This document shows, piece after piece, positions 1 to 16,548 of a stretch of DNA of 64,000 bases; position 1 is the first letter of the stretch, and the number at the start of each line of letters is the position of its first letter. The DNA is from Ramazzottius varieornatus (Eukaryota > Tardigrada > Eutardigrada > Parachela > Ramazzottiidae). The position numbers were made by a program, and so were the translations under genes. The DNA lies in the NCBI GenBank assembly GCA_001949185.1, contig BDGG01000012.1, positions 948,035-1,012,034 of the forward strand. Direction: 5' to 3'. A model generated the notes under the pieces. It made no database searches and was not told the DNA's origin. It worked only from the letters and a program-made list of their open reading frames with translations.

Positions 1-713
1 GCATGTCCATGACTTGCTACATGGAGGTGGTCGGTGCCATCGCAAGGCAGTTCGTCAACTCTAACAAAGTGGATGATCTACGACGACCTCTACCGGCTCC
101 ACGCAGCTCAAGACTCGAAGGACCCGAAAGTGTGGGAACGTCTTCACGAAGACTCCTATTAACAAATGAGCCAAGTCACCGACCACAGACGAGGATCGCC
201 ATATATATATACCCATGGGTTATGGGGTCGACGGCAATCTCCAAATGAATGCTCAGAATCCCCGAGGAATGCTGAGCACGAGGTGAAAAAGGATTCACGT
301 TGGTTGAGCATTTCTCAGGGATTGAGCATCTATTCCTGAAAGATTTTTTGTTTCAGCATTTGAAAAGGTTCGATTAGTGATTGCTATCAGTCACGTGAAA
401 CATGTGACGTCATCACGGAGGATTTGTTTGCCTGGTGGCACAGGATTCACCACTAAAGCACCCAATCAGAATTCAGCCTGGGGGTTCTTAGTCACGCCCC
501 ACCGCCATGACGTACCAATGTACCACGACGTATCGGCTTACGTCAGGTATCCGTCAGTTGGCCTTCGTTTGATTGTCCTTTGTGCTGTTATCGGGTTGAT
601 TGGCTAAGTCGCACGCTTATGTTTGATTGATACTCCTGCTTGTAGCCCTGATTAGGTGAATTACCTTCGTTTTGAACTGCTTCCTTTTTCTCCCTCAGAT
701 TATCTGTGCGAAG
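1..713. other. Non-coding leader region
   Basis: No open frame here looks coding. Positions about 247-345 hold several copies of the hexamer AATGCT or its complement AGCATT, for example AATGCTCAG, AATGCTGAGCA and TTGAGCAT. The same words recur at 1960-2150. A pyrimidine-rich tract ending in CAG just before 700 could be a 3' splice site for the 5' UTR of the gene starting at 714. Confidence 0.4.
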
Positions 714-1537
714 ATGACACCCAAAAGATTCACCGTTGTTGATGATCCGAAACCAGATACCGTGAGGAGGAGGCTGAAGAGAGCGGCTGAGAAAGGACTA
801 CGAGATACTGAGCGCGTTCGAAGCCAGCGTGCCACGCCTGATCTGGAAGTTATTCCTCTGGAAGAGTCAGTTGACGAGGCGGTCATCCCAGCTGATCAAC
901 CTGCACTGGACCCAACTCATCGACACGATGTTGAAGGTAAGATATGTGCGTCACCCTCGAGTGACGCCCATATCTACCAGCAAGGCACTTCCGGTGAGGC
1001 CAACTCGACCCACTTCCCATCTGCTGACCATTGTCTTTCACCAAGACCTTTATCTTCCTGGTAGACAATGAAAGCCTTACAATCTCTCACCTTAATGTTT
1101 GTTTTCCAGTTTTCCTGGAAGACGAGTTCCTCATGGACCGGGGAACTATTCCCAAGAAAGACTTCGTCAACTACATCAATACAGCCATGACGAACCTCAT
1201 GACCGGCCAGCAGCGGAAGGCTTACCCAGAACTGCCCGAAGATCGAAGAAATCTTCTGGTCCAGCACCTGGAGAACTGCTCCGAGGCAGAAGCCATGGCG
1301 TTAGACGAAGATGATATCCCACCCCTGGGAGGCGAAGAATGCGAAAACGACGAACTCCGTCCACTAATGAAGAAAACCAAGAAGTTTCTCATCAAGGCAG
1401 AAGCAGGCAGGAGCGGGAGTCGCACAAAGGCCATAGCATTCGTGCGGACATACTCCAAGAAAGCAGCGTGGAAAGACAAGGATTGGTATCTAAAGATAAG
1501 TATGAGAAATGCTGAACCGGAAACCAGTACAGACTGA
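714..1537 (+). CDS. Uncharacterised two-exon protein, 216 aa
   Basis: I do not recognise this protein. The model is exon 1 at 714-936 and exon 2 at 1110-1537. The GTAAGA donor and TTTTCCAG acceptor join in phase 1 and keep one frame to the TGA. The N-terminal third is rich in Lys and Arg, the middle is acidic (Glu/Asp-rich around residues 140-165), and the C-terminus is again basic; there is no signal peptide or membrane segment. It lies between two clusters of the AATGCT word and 0.7 kb before a decayed tyrosine recombinase, so it could be an accessory ORF of a mobile element rather than a host gene. The ATG at 714 is the first in frame after a possible 5' UTR splice acceptor. Confidence 0.5.
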
Positions 1538-2271
1538 GCCAAAGCACCAAGCCGGACTTCAGCCATTTTTGGTTTTTTTCCGTTTGAACTGTCTTACCTC
1601 CTTTGAATCTGTTATCACTTGAGCTCTTGACTCAAGATTCCTCATTATCTTCGCAGTTTTCTCAGTTTAAATAATTTGAACCGTCTTTGCGGTCTCCGTG
1701 GCAGATTACCAGCTGTTTTTTTATTGTAATCTTATTCGCTCCTTTTCTGGAGGTTTTGTTGTTGGTAATTGTTATCTCCTTGATTTTGTACCGCCTTTTC
1801 TGGCTCTGTGCTGTTGGCATTTTGTAGCCTTAGTTTTTCAGATCCTCGTGCACTCTGTCAGAAGTATTTTCCAGATTTTCATAAATCTTTACTGTTGACA
1901 GACTTGTGTCTACCAAATCAAATTTCCGACGCTTAAAACCACAGACAGGAATGTAAAGGCAATGCTAAATGCGAGAATGCTCTAACAATCAACGACGAGC
2001 GAGAATCAAACGACAGACTCACTCGGATAACATTCTGACCATTCTGCAAATCCTACTTCTGGCAATGCTCAGATAACATTGCCTGTTCGAATCAACAACG
2101 AATCACATTAGCAATGCTGAACAAATCTTTTGTCCTTCAGCATTCGCTTTGGGGTTCATTCCGGGGTTCAGCTGACCGTCAAGTCGGAACGATGCTGCAA
2201 TCCTGCCCGACCCCATCTCGCAACCCAACACTTTTCTCCTGTATATAGCGAACACCCACATTGAACACTCC
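1538..2271. other. Intergenic, AATGCT-rich
   Basis: No gene is seen. At 1960-2150 the word AATGCT or AGCATT is repeated several times, mirroring the cluster at 247-345. This may be the terminal or internal repeat zone of a degenerate mobile element containing the ORF at 714 and the recombinase at 2272. Confidence 0.35.
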
Positions 2272-2937
2272 ATGCCGAATCCCACCACATCCGAAGCCAT
2301 CCAACGTGTCCTAAACGGTTACAAGCGACTGGCTTGCCGGAAGGCCGACCAACGCCTTCCCGTCACTCTCATCCAGCCTGATGCGCCACCTGAGGGACAA
2401 GCTGGCAGATACGACCAGGACAAGACCATGTACTGGTCAGCCTTCACCTTTTTTGGGGCTCTTCCCATCGGCGAATATATCAATCCGTCACCAAAGTCCT
2501 ACACTCCTCAGCCAACGCTATCGCTCTCCGACGTCCAGCTCGACAAAGACCTCGTCCGTATCCGTCTTCAACAGTCGAAAACAGACCAGTTCTCCCACGG
2601 CTACAGCGTCCGCCTTTCGGCCACCGGGCGCACTGTCTGCCCCGTCAGAGCAGTAGCCAAGTACCTCCACTACAAGGAAGTTCGCGGACACGAATCAGCA
2701 CCTTTCTTCCAGTTCGCCTCCGGACAGTTCCTTACCCGCCAGTCCATCGACTCTACCCCCAAGATGTGCGTCCGAGACGTTCCCAACTCGCACCGCTACT
2801 CCTCTCACAGCTTGCGGATTGGCGCAGCCACAGCTGCAGCCCAGAACGGAGCTAGTCCGCAGTCCATCCAGCCGCGTTGGAAGTCAGCCTGTTTCTCTTC
2901 CCATGTCCGATCGGAAGTCCCAGTCATCGGTCTGTAG
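2272..2937 (+). pseudogene. Decayed tyrosine recombinase (DIRS/Ngaro/Crypton-like)
   Basis: A 221-codon open frame resembles the catalytic domain of eukaryotic tyrosine recombinases carried by DIRS/Ngaro retroelements or Cryptons. Recognisable blocks are the PTTSEAIQRVLNGY-like start, the box I region ending in GEY, and SHSLRIGAAT, which keeps the H-x-x-R pair (His 2806-2808, Arg 2815-2817) followed by RWKS. Two catalytic positions are lost. The box I Arg normally before (V/I)GE is Pro (2464-2466). The nucleophile region after RWKS,A reads CFSSHV, with Phe and His where such proteins usually have Tyr. The frame is open but the enzyme should be inactive. No reverse transcriptase or N-terminal core-binding domain is visible nearby, so this is a fragment or fossil. 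Confidence 0.65.
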
Positions 2938-3393
2938 CCATACTAGCCCCACTCGCTTCATCCTGTCATATGTTGCAAACCGCTCTTCTCCTAACTACAT
3001 ATCCTACTCCTTTTCCTTCTATCGTTAGTCCTTTTTGGGGCTTCGCTGGCTTCTTACGAGCTGAGCAAGCGGGTATTCATGTGCACCAGTGTACGTGGTA
3101 CTTCAACGCTGCGCAAGCTTGAAGTCGGCAGGTCTCCAGAAAGTCACTTGGTTCGCGAGTTCGATACACATTAATAGATTTTTCAGATATTGAATAATAA
3201 TTTTAAATGTGGTTAATGGGCGAACAAGCCTCAGACAGCCGGCCAACCCAGCGAGCGCAGCTTCTAGGCATACCTCCCATCAGCAGCCATCGATGCCCAC
3301 TGTCCACCATCAGCTTCCATCTTGCGCTCGCTGACAGAATTTCATTTCTGCTTTTGCCGCGTCAGCGATAGAGCTTGACGGCTGGTGTTGGAT
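2938..3393. other. Intergenic, no gene seen
   Basis: This is AT-mixed sequence between the recombinase relic and the acyltransferase gene. I see no coding frame, repeat or clear regulatory site. Confidence 0.4.
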
Positions 3394-4641
3394 ATGAAGT
3401 TGTTGATCAAGCTGCGCGAGCTGTGCGACTTCTTAACTCAGGCTGGCTATCTCCGATGCAGGCGAAGGTACCTCGACGACTTTGGACTGGACGGTACCCT
3501 GACGTCTGCAGACATTGACTGTCGTCGTTGCCACATGGCTCTCCTTCTTCGGCGGTATCACCGGCGGCATCTCCTTCGCACCAAGTATTACTGGGTGTCA
3601 TTCCTATACCTTGCCTGGATGTGGTACGATCGAGACACCAGTAGCCATAGTGGACGACCTGTCCAAACGGCTCGAACCGCCGGAATGTACAACTGTCTTC
3701 GCGAGTATTTTCCTGTGAAACTAGTCAAGACGGCTGACTTGGACCCTGCCCAAAAACATGTCTTTGGCTATCATCCACACGGTAAATATTCCAGGCGTTA
3801 ATCAGGAGGGACGTTTCTGAATACTTTGGGTTCTGAAGGTGTTATGTGCGTGGGAACTATCAAGTTTATGTTAGAGGCGACGAACATCGGGAAGTTGTTT
3901 CCGGGTATTCGTTTCACGGTGCTGACATTGAAGCTTTTGCACTATCTACCGTTTTACCGGGAGTACATCAGTGCGATGGGGTATTGTGATGTCAGCAAGG
4001 AAAGCATCAGCTACCTGTTCCGGAAGAAGGGCATCGCAGTGGTCATTCTAATAGGTGGCGCCAAAGAAGCGCTGGATGCTAACCCAAAGGAAACTTGCGT
4101 GGTGCTAAAGGAAAGGAAAGGCTTGGTAAAAGTCGCTGTCAAACTCGGGTGAGAAATACCACGCAACGCATCTCGAAGAATCAGAGGGAACTCTCCTGTT
4201 GTTTTTCCAGAGCGCATTTGTGTCCAGTTTATACTTTCGGTGAGAACGACATCTTACGCCTAGCGCTGCACAACAAGCCCGGGTCTCGTGTAAGGAAGTT
4301 TCGACGGCTGTTCCAGAAAGTTATAGGTTACGCACCAATCGTGGTGGTCGGTCGGGGAATCTTTAACTATACGTTCGGATTCATACCATATCGAGTTCCT
4401 ATCATTAGCGTTGAAGCGTGTCGTCTTCTCAGTTCCACTTTGTGCTTCATGATCTAGCAGAAAAAGAATGAAGCTGCTCTTTGTCTTGGGCAAACCGATT
4501 CCCGTGGAAGAGGACGAGAATCCAACACAAGACAAAATTAACGGAGTGCATCAGCATTACATGAAAGAACTCAAAGAACTTTTCGACAATAACAAGGCGA
4601 AATACGGATATCAAGACCAGACATTGGAGTTCATCGAGTAA
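3394..4641 (+). CDS. Diacylglycerol/monoacylglycerol acyltransferase (DGAT2/MOGAT family)
   Basis: The predicted enzyme transfers acyl-CoA to mono- or diacylglycerol in the ER, making storage lipid. Exons are 3394-3781, 3839-4148, 4211-4409 and 4474-4641. Family landmarks are LYLAWMWYDRDT, YFPVKLVKT, the catalytic HPHG split by intron 1, FPGIRF, GGAKEAL, RKGLVKVA, PVYTFGEN, GYAPIVVVGRG and a C-terminal LGKPIPV block. Intron 1 (57 nt) was placed so that HPHG joins VMCVG as in relatives; intron 2 is 62 nt. The exon 3-4 junction (4410-4473) is the least certain. In the first exon the frame that fits the rest gives a charged stretch at about residues 37-63, where the family has hydrophobic sequence. 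The next frame over (3503-3585) encodes the expected RLQTL plus hydrophobic segment. So there are either two compensating frameshifts or sequence errors, and a pseudogene is possible. Confidence 0.75.
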
Positions 4642-4725
4642 CGCTGATCTTCTGAAATTACACGAATATTTACCACAGCACCATCTAAAGAATCATTACG
4701 AGGCGGACGACATGATTCTGCCGTA

Positions 4726-5230
4726 CACGCACGATGGGTTAATATGGGACAGTAAAAGGTATGGGACAGGAGGATTTACATCTTGAACTAATTTACTTTC
4801 TTCCAGAGACGCTCTCGAATTCAAATCTTTTCTGTAATCCGTATCGTTTCTGTTTCCATAATGTCTCAGCCCTTCAAGACCAAGCTCCTGTGACTTTTGA
4901 AAGTACGGTTGTTCCGGCAAAACAGTGCGCTATTTGCTGTTATAAATCGACATTTCGAGCTCCTTGGCGGCTTGGCCTAATACTCAGGGTGTGTTTTGCA
5001 CGATATGCTCCTGTTGTGTGAGTCAGCAGCTAGCGGCAGCATGGGAAGCTCTTCCGCCCATCAATCTGACCACTGTGAGCATGTGTCAGTCAGAGCGAAC
5101 AAACGATGTGATACGAGCTCTGGTACCAGCGTGCTGAAACGTCACGTTGTGAACAGCCAATCAAAACTGAGTCTAATAAAAGGGCCTATACTTTTTACTG
5201 TCTCATACTGACCCATCGCCATCGTGCGTG
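4726..5230 (+). mobile_element. pogo/Tigger-like MITE, copy 1 (TA-flanked)
   Basis: The left end CACGCACGATGGGT and the right end CGCCATCGTGCGTG form terminal inverted repeats. TA dinucleotides lie directly outside both ends (4724-4725 and 5231-5232), as expected for a Tc1/mariner/pogo element. The next bases (TATGGGACAGTAAAA at left, its imperfect complement at right) extend the inverted repeat to about 40 bp. At 4861 a short start, ATGTCTCAGCCCTT, matches the beginning of the transposase-like ORF at 25074; most of the domain is then deleted. This is a non-autonomous, internally deleted copy. Confidence 0.7.
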
Positions 5231-5358
5231 TACGTACAGCAAAGTAGCCAGGCTTTCAGTGCTGGTTTTTACAGCTAGAAGGAATCACCGCCCGTGCCGC
5301 CATAGCGAAAAGATCTATCCCATACTTTTTACTGTCCCATACTTACCCATCGTGCGTG
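5231..5358 (+). mobile_element. Extra right-end fragment of the same MITE family
   Basis: About 128 bp abutting copy 1 match the right-terminal segment also seen at 9850-9996 and 25280-25408. Shared words are TACAGCA, TGGTTTTTAC, GAATCACC and GCCGCC(A/G)TAGCGAAA, then the inverted-repeat end CATCGTGCGTG. It looks like a second, truncated insertion next to copy 1, or a tandem right end. The outer flank is TG, not TA. Confidence 0.6.
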
Positions 5359-5380
5359 TGCTGTAAACTCGACAAGATTA

Positions 5381-5443
5381 GTTTCCCGAATTGGCGCACG
5401 TTTCAGGTGTTATTAGCTAAGGACGTGCGTCACTTGAGAAACC
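5381..5443. repeat. Foldback repeat copy 1
   Basis: An imperfect palindrome has arms TTGGCGCACG and CGTGCGTCACTTGAG. It belongs to the CCAAGTGGCGCA foldback family scattered through the window. Confidence 0.55.
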
Positions 5444-5621
5444 GCTCCGTTCTTGATTCCTTTCCGCCTGACCGCGATTCGGAGCACTGGAATCCAAATC
5501 TGAGTTTAAGCCTTGGACCGGAATTTCGCTCGTCGAAAGTCGGTTTTCCGCAGTGGAATTTCTAGTTTTCGCGCAGTTTCACTCAAGCAGTCTTCGAGAG
5601 ATCAGCAAGCTAACTCCACGG

Positions 5622-5703
5622 GATTGTTTTTCCAGGTGGCGCAAACAATAACAGATTCTCAATGTTTGACTGGCTAAAAGCGTACGCCACTTGGAAAACC
5701 ATC
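5622..5703. repeat. Foldback repeat copy 2
   Basis: Arms TTTTCCAGGTGGCG and CGCCACTTGGAAAA flank a loop of about 40 bases. It is the same family as the other foldback copies. Confidence 0.65.
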
Positions 5704-6843
5704 CTACTGAGCATGTCAACCGGGGCCAAGCCGAGCCTCTGAGTGATTTTCGCCTTCTATACCAGTACTGCAGTTCTGGAATTCCGATCTTTGATCTGGC
5801 CGTTTTCGAAAACGGAGAATAGGAATGGAGCGGTTTTCCCTTCGAATTCTTTTCCGGCTGCAGGGCGAAGCGCAGGCGGAATGCGTTTCCTTAGTTTGCA
5901 ATCCGTCTTTTGAGTTTCGGTTCATTTTAGTCTCCGGCTCTGGGCGTCAGAAGACTGGGACTGCGCTGCCCAAAGAGGAGGACGGCGGAAATCGATGGGT
6001 CGTCGAGAACCTCAACCTGCGCCTGCCGTACCGCTCTTCCAGGTAACCTTAACTATATTGTAACTGCAAGATGGAGGAACGGCCATACCTGGACGCAAAG
6101 AGCGCGAGCAAATGTCAGCAGCTACTGTCAGCCTCAGTGATACCGCATTATTTACCGCGATTGCCCTTATCGTTAACTTATCAAGCATGCACCGGCAATT
6201 TATGATCGACCATGAAAGTAAGTGATTAACCACTGACTTGAGCTCCGAGCTCGGCTTTGCGAGACGACTTTACACCTACGAAAAATGATAAGACAAGGCG
6301 ACGTGTTATGTGTGTCTTTAATACTTTCATTTTATACATCAGCGCAGTGGACTGGTGAACGCCCAAAGCAAGAAGCACAAGACGGATGCGCGAGGACGGA
6401 GGCCATCAGGTAAGCCATTCTTTTTGTCAAGACGAGATGGCGAACTCGCTGGCTCCACGCTGTTGTCTAATGCTGAGCAGCACTTGCAGCTCATCGCCGC
6501 TAATTTGTTAGTTTAATTCTGACCTCTTTAGCTTTTTACGCAATCTTGGCAGGTTACAACTTGAGAGCAACACCCCATTCGACGAGCGCGATCGGCCCTG
6601 CTAGTACACAGTTATTGCAAGGTATCTGCCCAATGCCCAAATTTCATGGCGGTTCTTGAGAGCTACCTTCCAACTCTAGAGTTTACAATGGGGCAATGAT
6701 GCAATTCATTGACTGTGAATTTGTTTATCTATCGCATTCCTTTTTCAATGTCGCTGCTCTTTGCCTTCAACCTAGGCTGCGACCCGGAATTTGGATACGT
6801 TTGAGGATCAGGGAACTTTCCGCTTCCCCGAACCGGACCAACT
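5704..6843. other. Upstream region of the myosin gene
   Basis: No coding frame is convincing. The stretch may hold non-coding 5' exons of the myosin gene; splice-like GTAAGC at about 6411 and pyrimidine tracts are present but unproven. No repeat of the two miniature families was seen. Confidence 0.35.
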
Positions 6844-11985
<5,142 letters not shown>

Positions 11986-12254
11986 GTTTTGATTTTGCGC
12001 GATGGTTTAGTGATAGAGCATGCACTTTTGCTCAATGTCTTGTCTTTTATTTGAATGGTTTAAGTTTCATGAATGGAAAATTGAAACCTAACAGTGATTT
12101 TATAGTACTTTATTTATAGTAACTACTGTACTTTCACGCTACCAGTCCACGCTGCCTGCAGTCGAGGTCTTCGTTATTAGGCATTCCGCTCACGTAGCTT
12201 CACTTGATCGTATAATTGTATCAAATTATTCCTGTCGAAATAATTTCAGTGACC

Positions 12255-15200
12255 ATGTCGAGACTTCATGGCAAAGGTTCTAAGAACATGAGGGAACCCA
12301 GTCCGATATCTGTAAGGCGGATTCGTTGTCACACTCAGCCTTAAAGTTGTTGAGTAATACTGTTGTAATATTACATGACATGACACGACACGACAGGTAT
12401 GACTGGGCAATTGACGACGGCTATCGGCGGACTATGTCAGCGCCTCAGCGGCGTAATAACGCTCCCACTTGACATTTCTTACAGGAATACGGGATCCTGT
12501 ACTCCGAGTATTTTCCTCCTGTAAGCCTGTTACCTTTCCAGACTTCCAGGGTTTATGTACGAAGCTCTAAGCTGAACGAACTGCAACAAGTACACCACCG
12601 TCTGCAGGCAGCCCCGTTGGACAACTCGCAGATTCGCGCGCGTTTACTTACCATGGATTCGTCGTCCGTCTCCACTCCGTACAGAACTGCTGTTGAATCT
12701 TCTCCACTCGCGTATCGGACGAAAGGTAAGTCTGATTGTCCTTGCATCATAAGACCACTTTCAAGTCTTTCGCATTGGTTGCAGGTGACAGAAACAGAGC
12801 GGCGAAAGACGCGTTGCGCGCTAAAGTCAGCCACAGTCTGCGCCAAATTTCTTCGCTTAACGAAACAACATCAGCAACCTGCTCCTGCCTCAACCTGCTC
12901 AGTCTGAAAGATGCTCCCGCTGCTCTGCTGCACTTGTTGACAGGAAGTGTCTGCGGAGCCCTGTGTCAGCGAGGCAAGTCGCTGATCAAATGCAGTCAAC
13001 CGCTAACCAACGCCGAATGCATCATACGCTTCTCTCCCAGCCGAGGCGCGTTAGTCCCTCTCTGCTCAGCTCACCAACGTCAACTTCAAGCTCACATGAT
13101 TTGTCCGATCTGTGGCATCTTCATTGAAGGTGGAACCGTCGCAGCCTGTGTACAAGAAGGTCTCGACGGGCAGAGAGAGACTCACTTGTTCCACCGGAAG
13201 TGTCTTCAGAGCACTATGCAAAACAAGGTCCTGTTCTCATCCAGCAGTTGTCCGCACTGTGGTTGCTCAGTCGAGAAAGCAGTTTCTGTCACAGTTCAGA
13301 CTGTCGGAAGCCAGGACATGCGATTCGAAGCGGAGTCGTTTGAAACTGTGCTTGTACGAGACACAGCACAGAAGATTCCTCCTCTCCTCAAAGACATTTC
13401 CTTACAACATAGCGTCATCGACACGAAGCTCTTACAAGAACGCAGTGCAATCATCAAGACACTGCAAGAACGTAATTCAGTTTTCAGTTCGAAGGATCTG
13501 CAAAGACTGAACAGCTTAACAGATCTTCTGCGGAAAAATAAGGTTTCCGTCTTTCTGCGGTCTCCTATAGAGCAGCTCGTAGTCGAGGACGATCTGGAAG
13601 GAATTTTGTCGTACTGCGTCAGTAACGCTCCTTTCGACGCCGGAAACAAGCATCTCCACGAAGCGTATGCTGCTCTAGCCAAAGCTATTTCACTGGGGAA
13701 CGTCTTATGTGTCCATGTTCTTCAAAGTAGTGGACTGAAGATGGACGAGCCCGGTTCGGACGGAAGAACTCCAATTATGCAGGCTGTTCTGGAGGGGCAG
13801 ATGAAGATTGTACAATATCTCGTGGAGCAAACGAGATGTGATATGGACAAGAAGGATAGTAACGGGGAGAGTGCCGTGCAGATTCTGCTGAAGATGGAGG
13901 ACTATGGCACCATTTGTGATGTGCTAGAGTCGGAGCTGGCGACTCCTTCATTCATAGAGTACCTAACGGCTCCGCAGAACGGAGCAAGTGTACCTTTGGA
14001 CATGCGAGCTTACGCTGAACGGTTTGATTTCTCGAACGGAAATCCTTGGGAGAGCTTCCGGAAGGCTGTCCAAAGAGACGACGTGGATCAAGCGTGCTTG
14101 GTTCTGCTGTCGAACTCGGCGGACATCCTGAAACGATCCAAAGAAGAACTGATGGATCTATGCCGGTAAGAAAAACAGTCCATAGAATGATGCTAAAGAT
14201 GTACCAGCATACAAATCGGGAAACCTGTAATAAATTATATAATTCATGGAGACTCGGCAAACAAGCTAGACAAGACCATTTTGCACGTGGCGTACGCTTC
14301 CAGCCACTAACACTGAAACCTTGCGCCACTTGGGAAACCGATTCTCCGGGTTTTCTTTGTCGAGTTCCCCAAGTTGAGAGAAAAGAATATCTCATGGAAT
14401 AGCATGTTATAAAATGATACAATAATATGTTTTATATCAGTAAAATAAATCTTCATGGTCTTTAGGAACCAGCAAGCGTTATGGGAAATGATCGAAGGCA
14501 TGTGGCACGCCATGTCCGACAACTTCGTCATCGTCCCCGACATCTCGTTCGGTAAAGAGCGCATCCCCGTACCTGTGGTCGGAACGCCTGCCACCGTCAA
14601 CTCGGTCGACGACATGGCTTCGCTCAAGTGCTTCACCTACGTCCGCGACTGCGTCTTCCCGGACGGAGCGACGACGTCCATGGTGGCCAAGAACTTCAGC
14701 TCATGCGCCTGCGGCCACCGCTGCATTCCTGAATCGTGTGAGTGTCGAAGTCTGGGTTCGCGAGAGTATAAGAACGACCTCTTGCAGCTACGTCCACCGC
14801 AAGATGAGAACACTGTCATTTTTGAATGCACTGAGTTATGTAGTTGCGGACCAGACTGCGGGAACAGAGTCGTGCAGAAAGGCGTTACATGCTCGTTCCA
14901 AGTCCAAAAAACCCAAAACCGTAAGCTTCGTCTGCTTCTCCGTGCTTGATTACCTGGTTAGCGAAGCCTGTCGCATTTTGATTTTAGGTGGATGGGGACT
15001 CTTTGCGGCTTCGTTCATTCCTGAAGGGTCGTACTTGGGAGACTACTGTGTATGTTAGACTTCGTATATGGGCGAACAAGACGTGCATTGGTGTCTCAAG
15101 CGCCGCATGTTTCATTGTTACTGGCTTGAAGCTTGCGAACTTGAAAAGACGATCCTGTACGTTTTGTATGCGGGTCTCCCATTTAGTGATCGTGGTAGAT

Positions 15201-15899
15201 TACTAAATATACTAAATAGGGGCTTTCAATTTGTAGGGAGAAATCATTCGGGACGAGGAAGCCAACGAACGAAAGCACCGGGATGTCTACCTGTTCGAGC
15301 TCAGCAACAGCGACGGCAAAGCTGAAGAGGTGTTCTGTGTTGATGCTTGTCAGTATGGGAACATGACGCGCTTCATGAACCATAGCTGCGAACCTAACGC
15401 CATACCCTTCTGGCTCTTCGCTGACTCTCAAGACCAACGGTACCCTAGGATCGCCATATTCTCCAGCAAAAGCATCGAAAAAGGCGAAGAGGTTTGTAGT
15501 GAAGCACTTGGACGGAACTGTTATAATCACTGATGAAATCTAAGTGAAATATGAAATCGTTTAATCAAATACTGAATACTTGAAATGGTTGAACCAGTCA
15601 AGATGAAAGATCGTAGTATTGATCTGGTACAAAAGGGTTATGTGGGTCGAAAGAATACTGGATTGGAGTGGAATTCTCTTTTGCAGATCTGCTTCGACTA
15701 CGGCAAAGGCTTTTGGAAAATGAAGGCGTCCGAGTTTAATTGTCAATGTGGCTCGTATGTGTGTTACTACCGCGATTCCGCCGCACGACACACAACGAAC
15801 GCCACTTCAGCTACAACAAAAGTGACAAAAACACTGCCCTTGGGACGAAAGAGGTCAACCACGCGAGTTCCACAAACCCACAGTAAGTCTGTTCGCTAG
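12255..15899 (+). CDS. EHMT: Histone-lysine methyltransferase, G9a/EHMT type, 887 aa
   Basis: A nuclear SET-domain enzyme predicted to methylate histone H3 (H3K9 by family). Exons: 12255-12311, 12485-12725, 12785-14165, 14466-14920, 14988-15049, 15237-15491, 15687-15899; all phases agree. The start lies in a fair context (GACCATGT). The large third exon has a Cys/His-rich block (CPICGIF, FHRKCL, CPHCGC), as in the EHMT cysteine-rich region, then degenerate ankyrin repeats (DGRTPIMQAVLEGQMKIVQYL). Exon 4 is the pre-SET zinc cluster (CACGHRC, CECRSLG, CSCGPDCGNRVVQ). The SET core follows: WGLFAASFIPEG, EIIRDEEA, MTRFMNHSCEPN, and FDYG with CQCGS post-SET residues. It is shorter than vertebrate EHMT1/2 (about 1200 aa) with fewer ankyrin repeats. 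A foldback repeat sits in the intron before exon 4. A SUV39-type enzyme is less likely because of the ankyrin region. Confidence 0.85.
14270..14345. repeat. Foldback repeat copy 4 (EHMT intron)
   Basis: Arms GCACGTGGCGTACGC and TTGCGCCACTTGGGAAACC with a short loop, inside the intron between EHMT exons 3 and 4. Confidence 0.6.
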
Positions 15900-16317
15900 T
15901 TAGAGACCGGAAGTGTGTCGTTCGGTATCGGCCATCAATCGAGATTGTCTGTTACCTAAAATAATGAGGGATAACTACTCTTGCCATGTTTCCTACGCTT
16001 TGCTCGTTGATCTCGTAAAGCTGAAAGTTTTTCCCGGCAAGAACGGCTGGGACTTTGCCTTCTCACTATCCCCCTGACCTTGGGCTTTTTCTCCGTCGCC
16101 CGGGTTGGTAATTGGGAAAACGGTTTTGTATAGTTTTTATCGAACATCACGGAACAGTGTAAAAGTTGTCAGGATAAGTACGTGATTATCACGATTGTGG
16201 CTTTTTCCACCTTATGTGTGTCAAACTTACGTAGTCGGTAGGACCATCAACTGACCGTAGCACATACCTCTCGCAAGCCGTGTATCGGAAGATTCTTGTA
16301 ACGCTGACAAAGGACTT

Positions 16318-16405
16318 GAACATGGTCGTTTTTTCCAAGTGGCGTATCTCCTCTACCAGTAGCAATGAAAACGTGCGCCACTGGAGATAACGATCTTGTT
16401 CATTT
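16318..16405. repeat. Foldback repeat copy 5
   Basis: Arms TTTTTCCAAGTGGCGTA and GTGCGCCACTGGAGATAACG, with the internal word CAATGAAAAC. Flanked by GAACATGGTCG and CGATCTTGTTC, which extend the palindrome. Confidence 0.65.
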
Positions 16406-16548
16406 CACTGGCCGACGTCCCGATTTCGTGCACTCTCGCATATGGGAACGCATGCAGTAAGTAAGCTATCACTTTCGGTTACTCGATCGATTTGTCTTCT
16501 TCTTCATCCAGATGTAAGTGAGGCGACATTTGGAACGTCGGCAGATGT

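Noticed and set aside
3782-3805. A 24-base GT-AG intron in the acyltransferase gene
   Set aside because: It restores frame, but the next residues then include about ten extra before the FPGI block. The 57-base intron 3782-3838 aligns HPHG directly with VMCVG as in relatives.
12521-12541. A 21-base GTAAGC...CAG mini-intron in EHMT exon 2
   Set aside because: The segment is in frame and open (VSLLPFQ), so no splicing is needed; 21 bases is too short for a usual animal intron.
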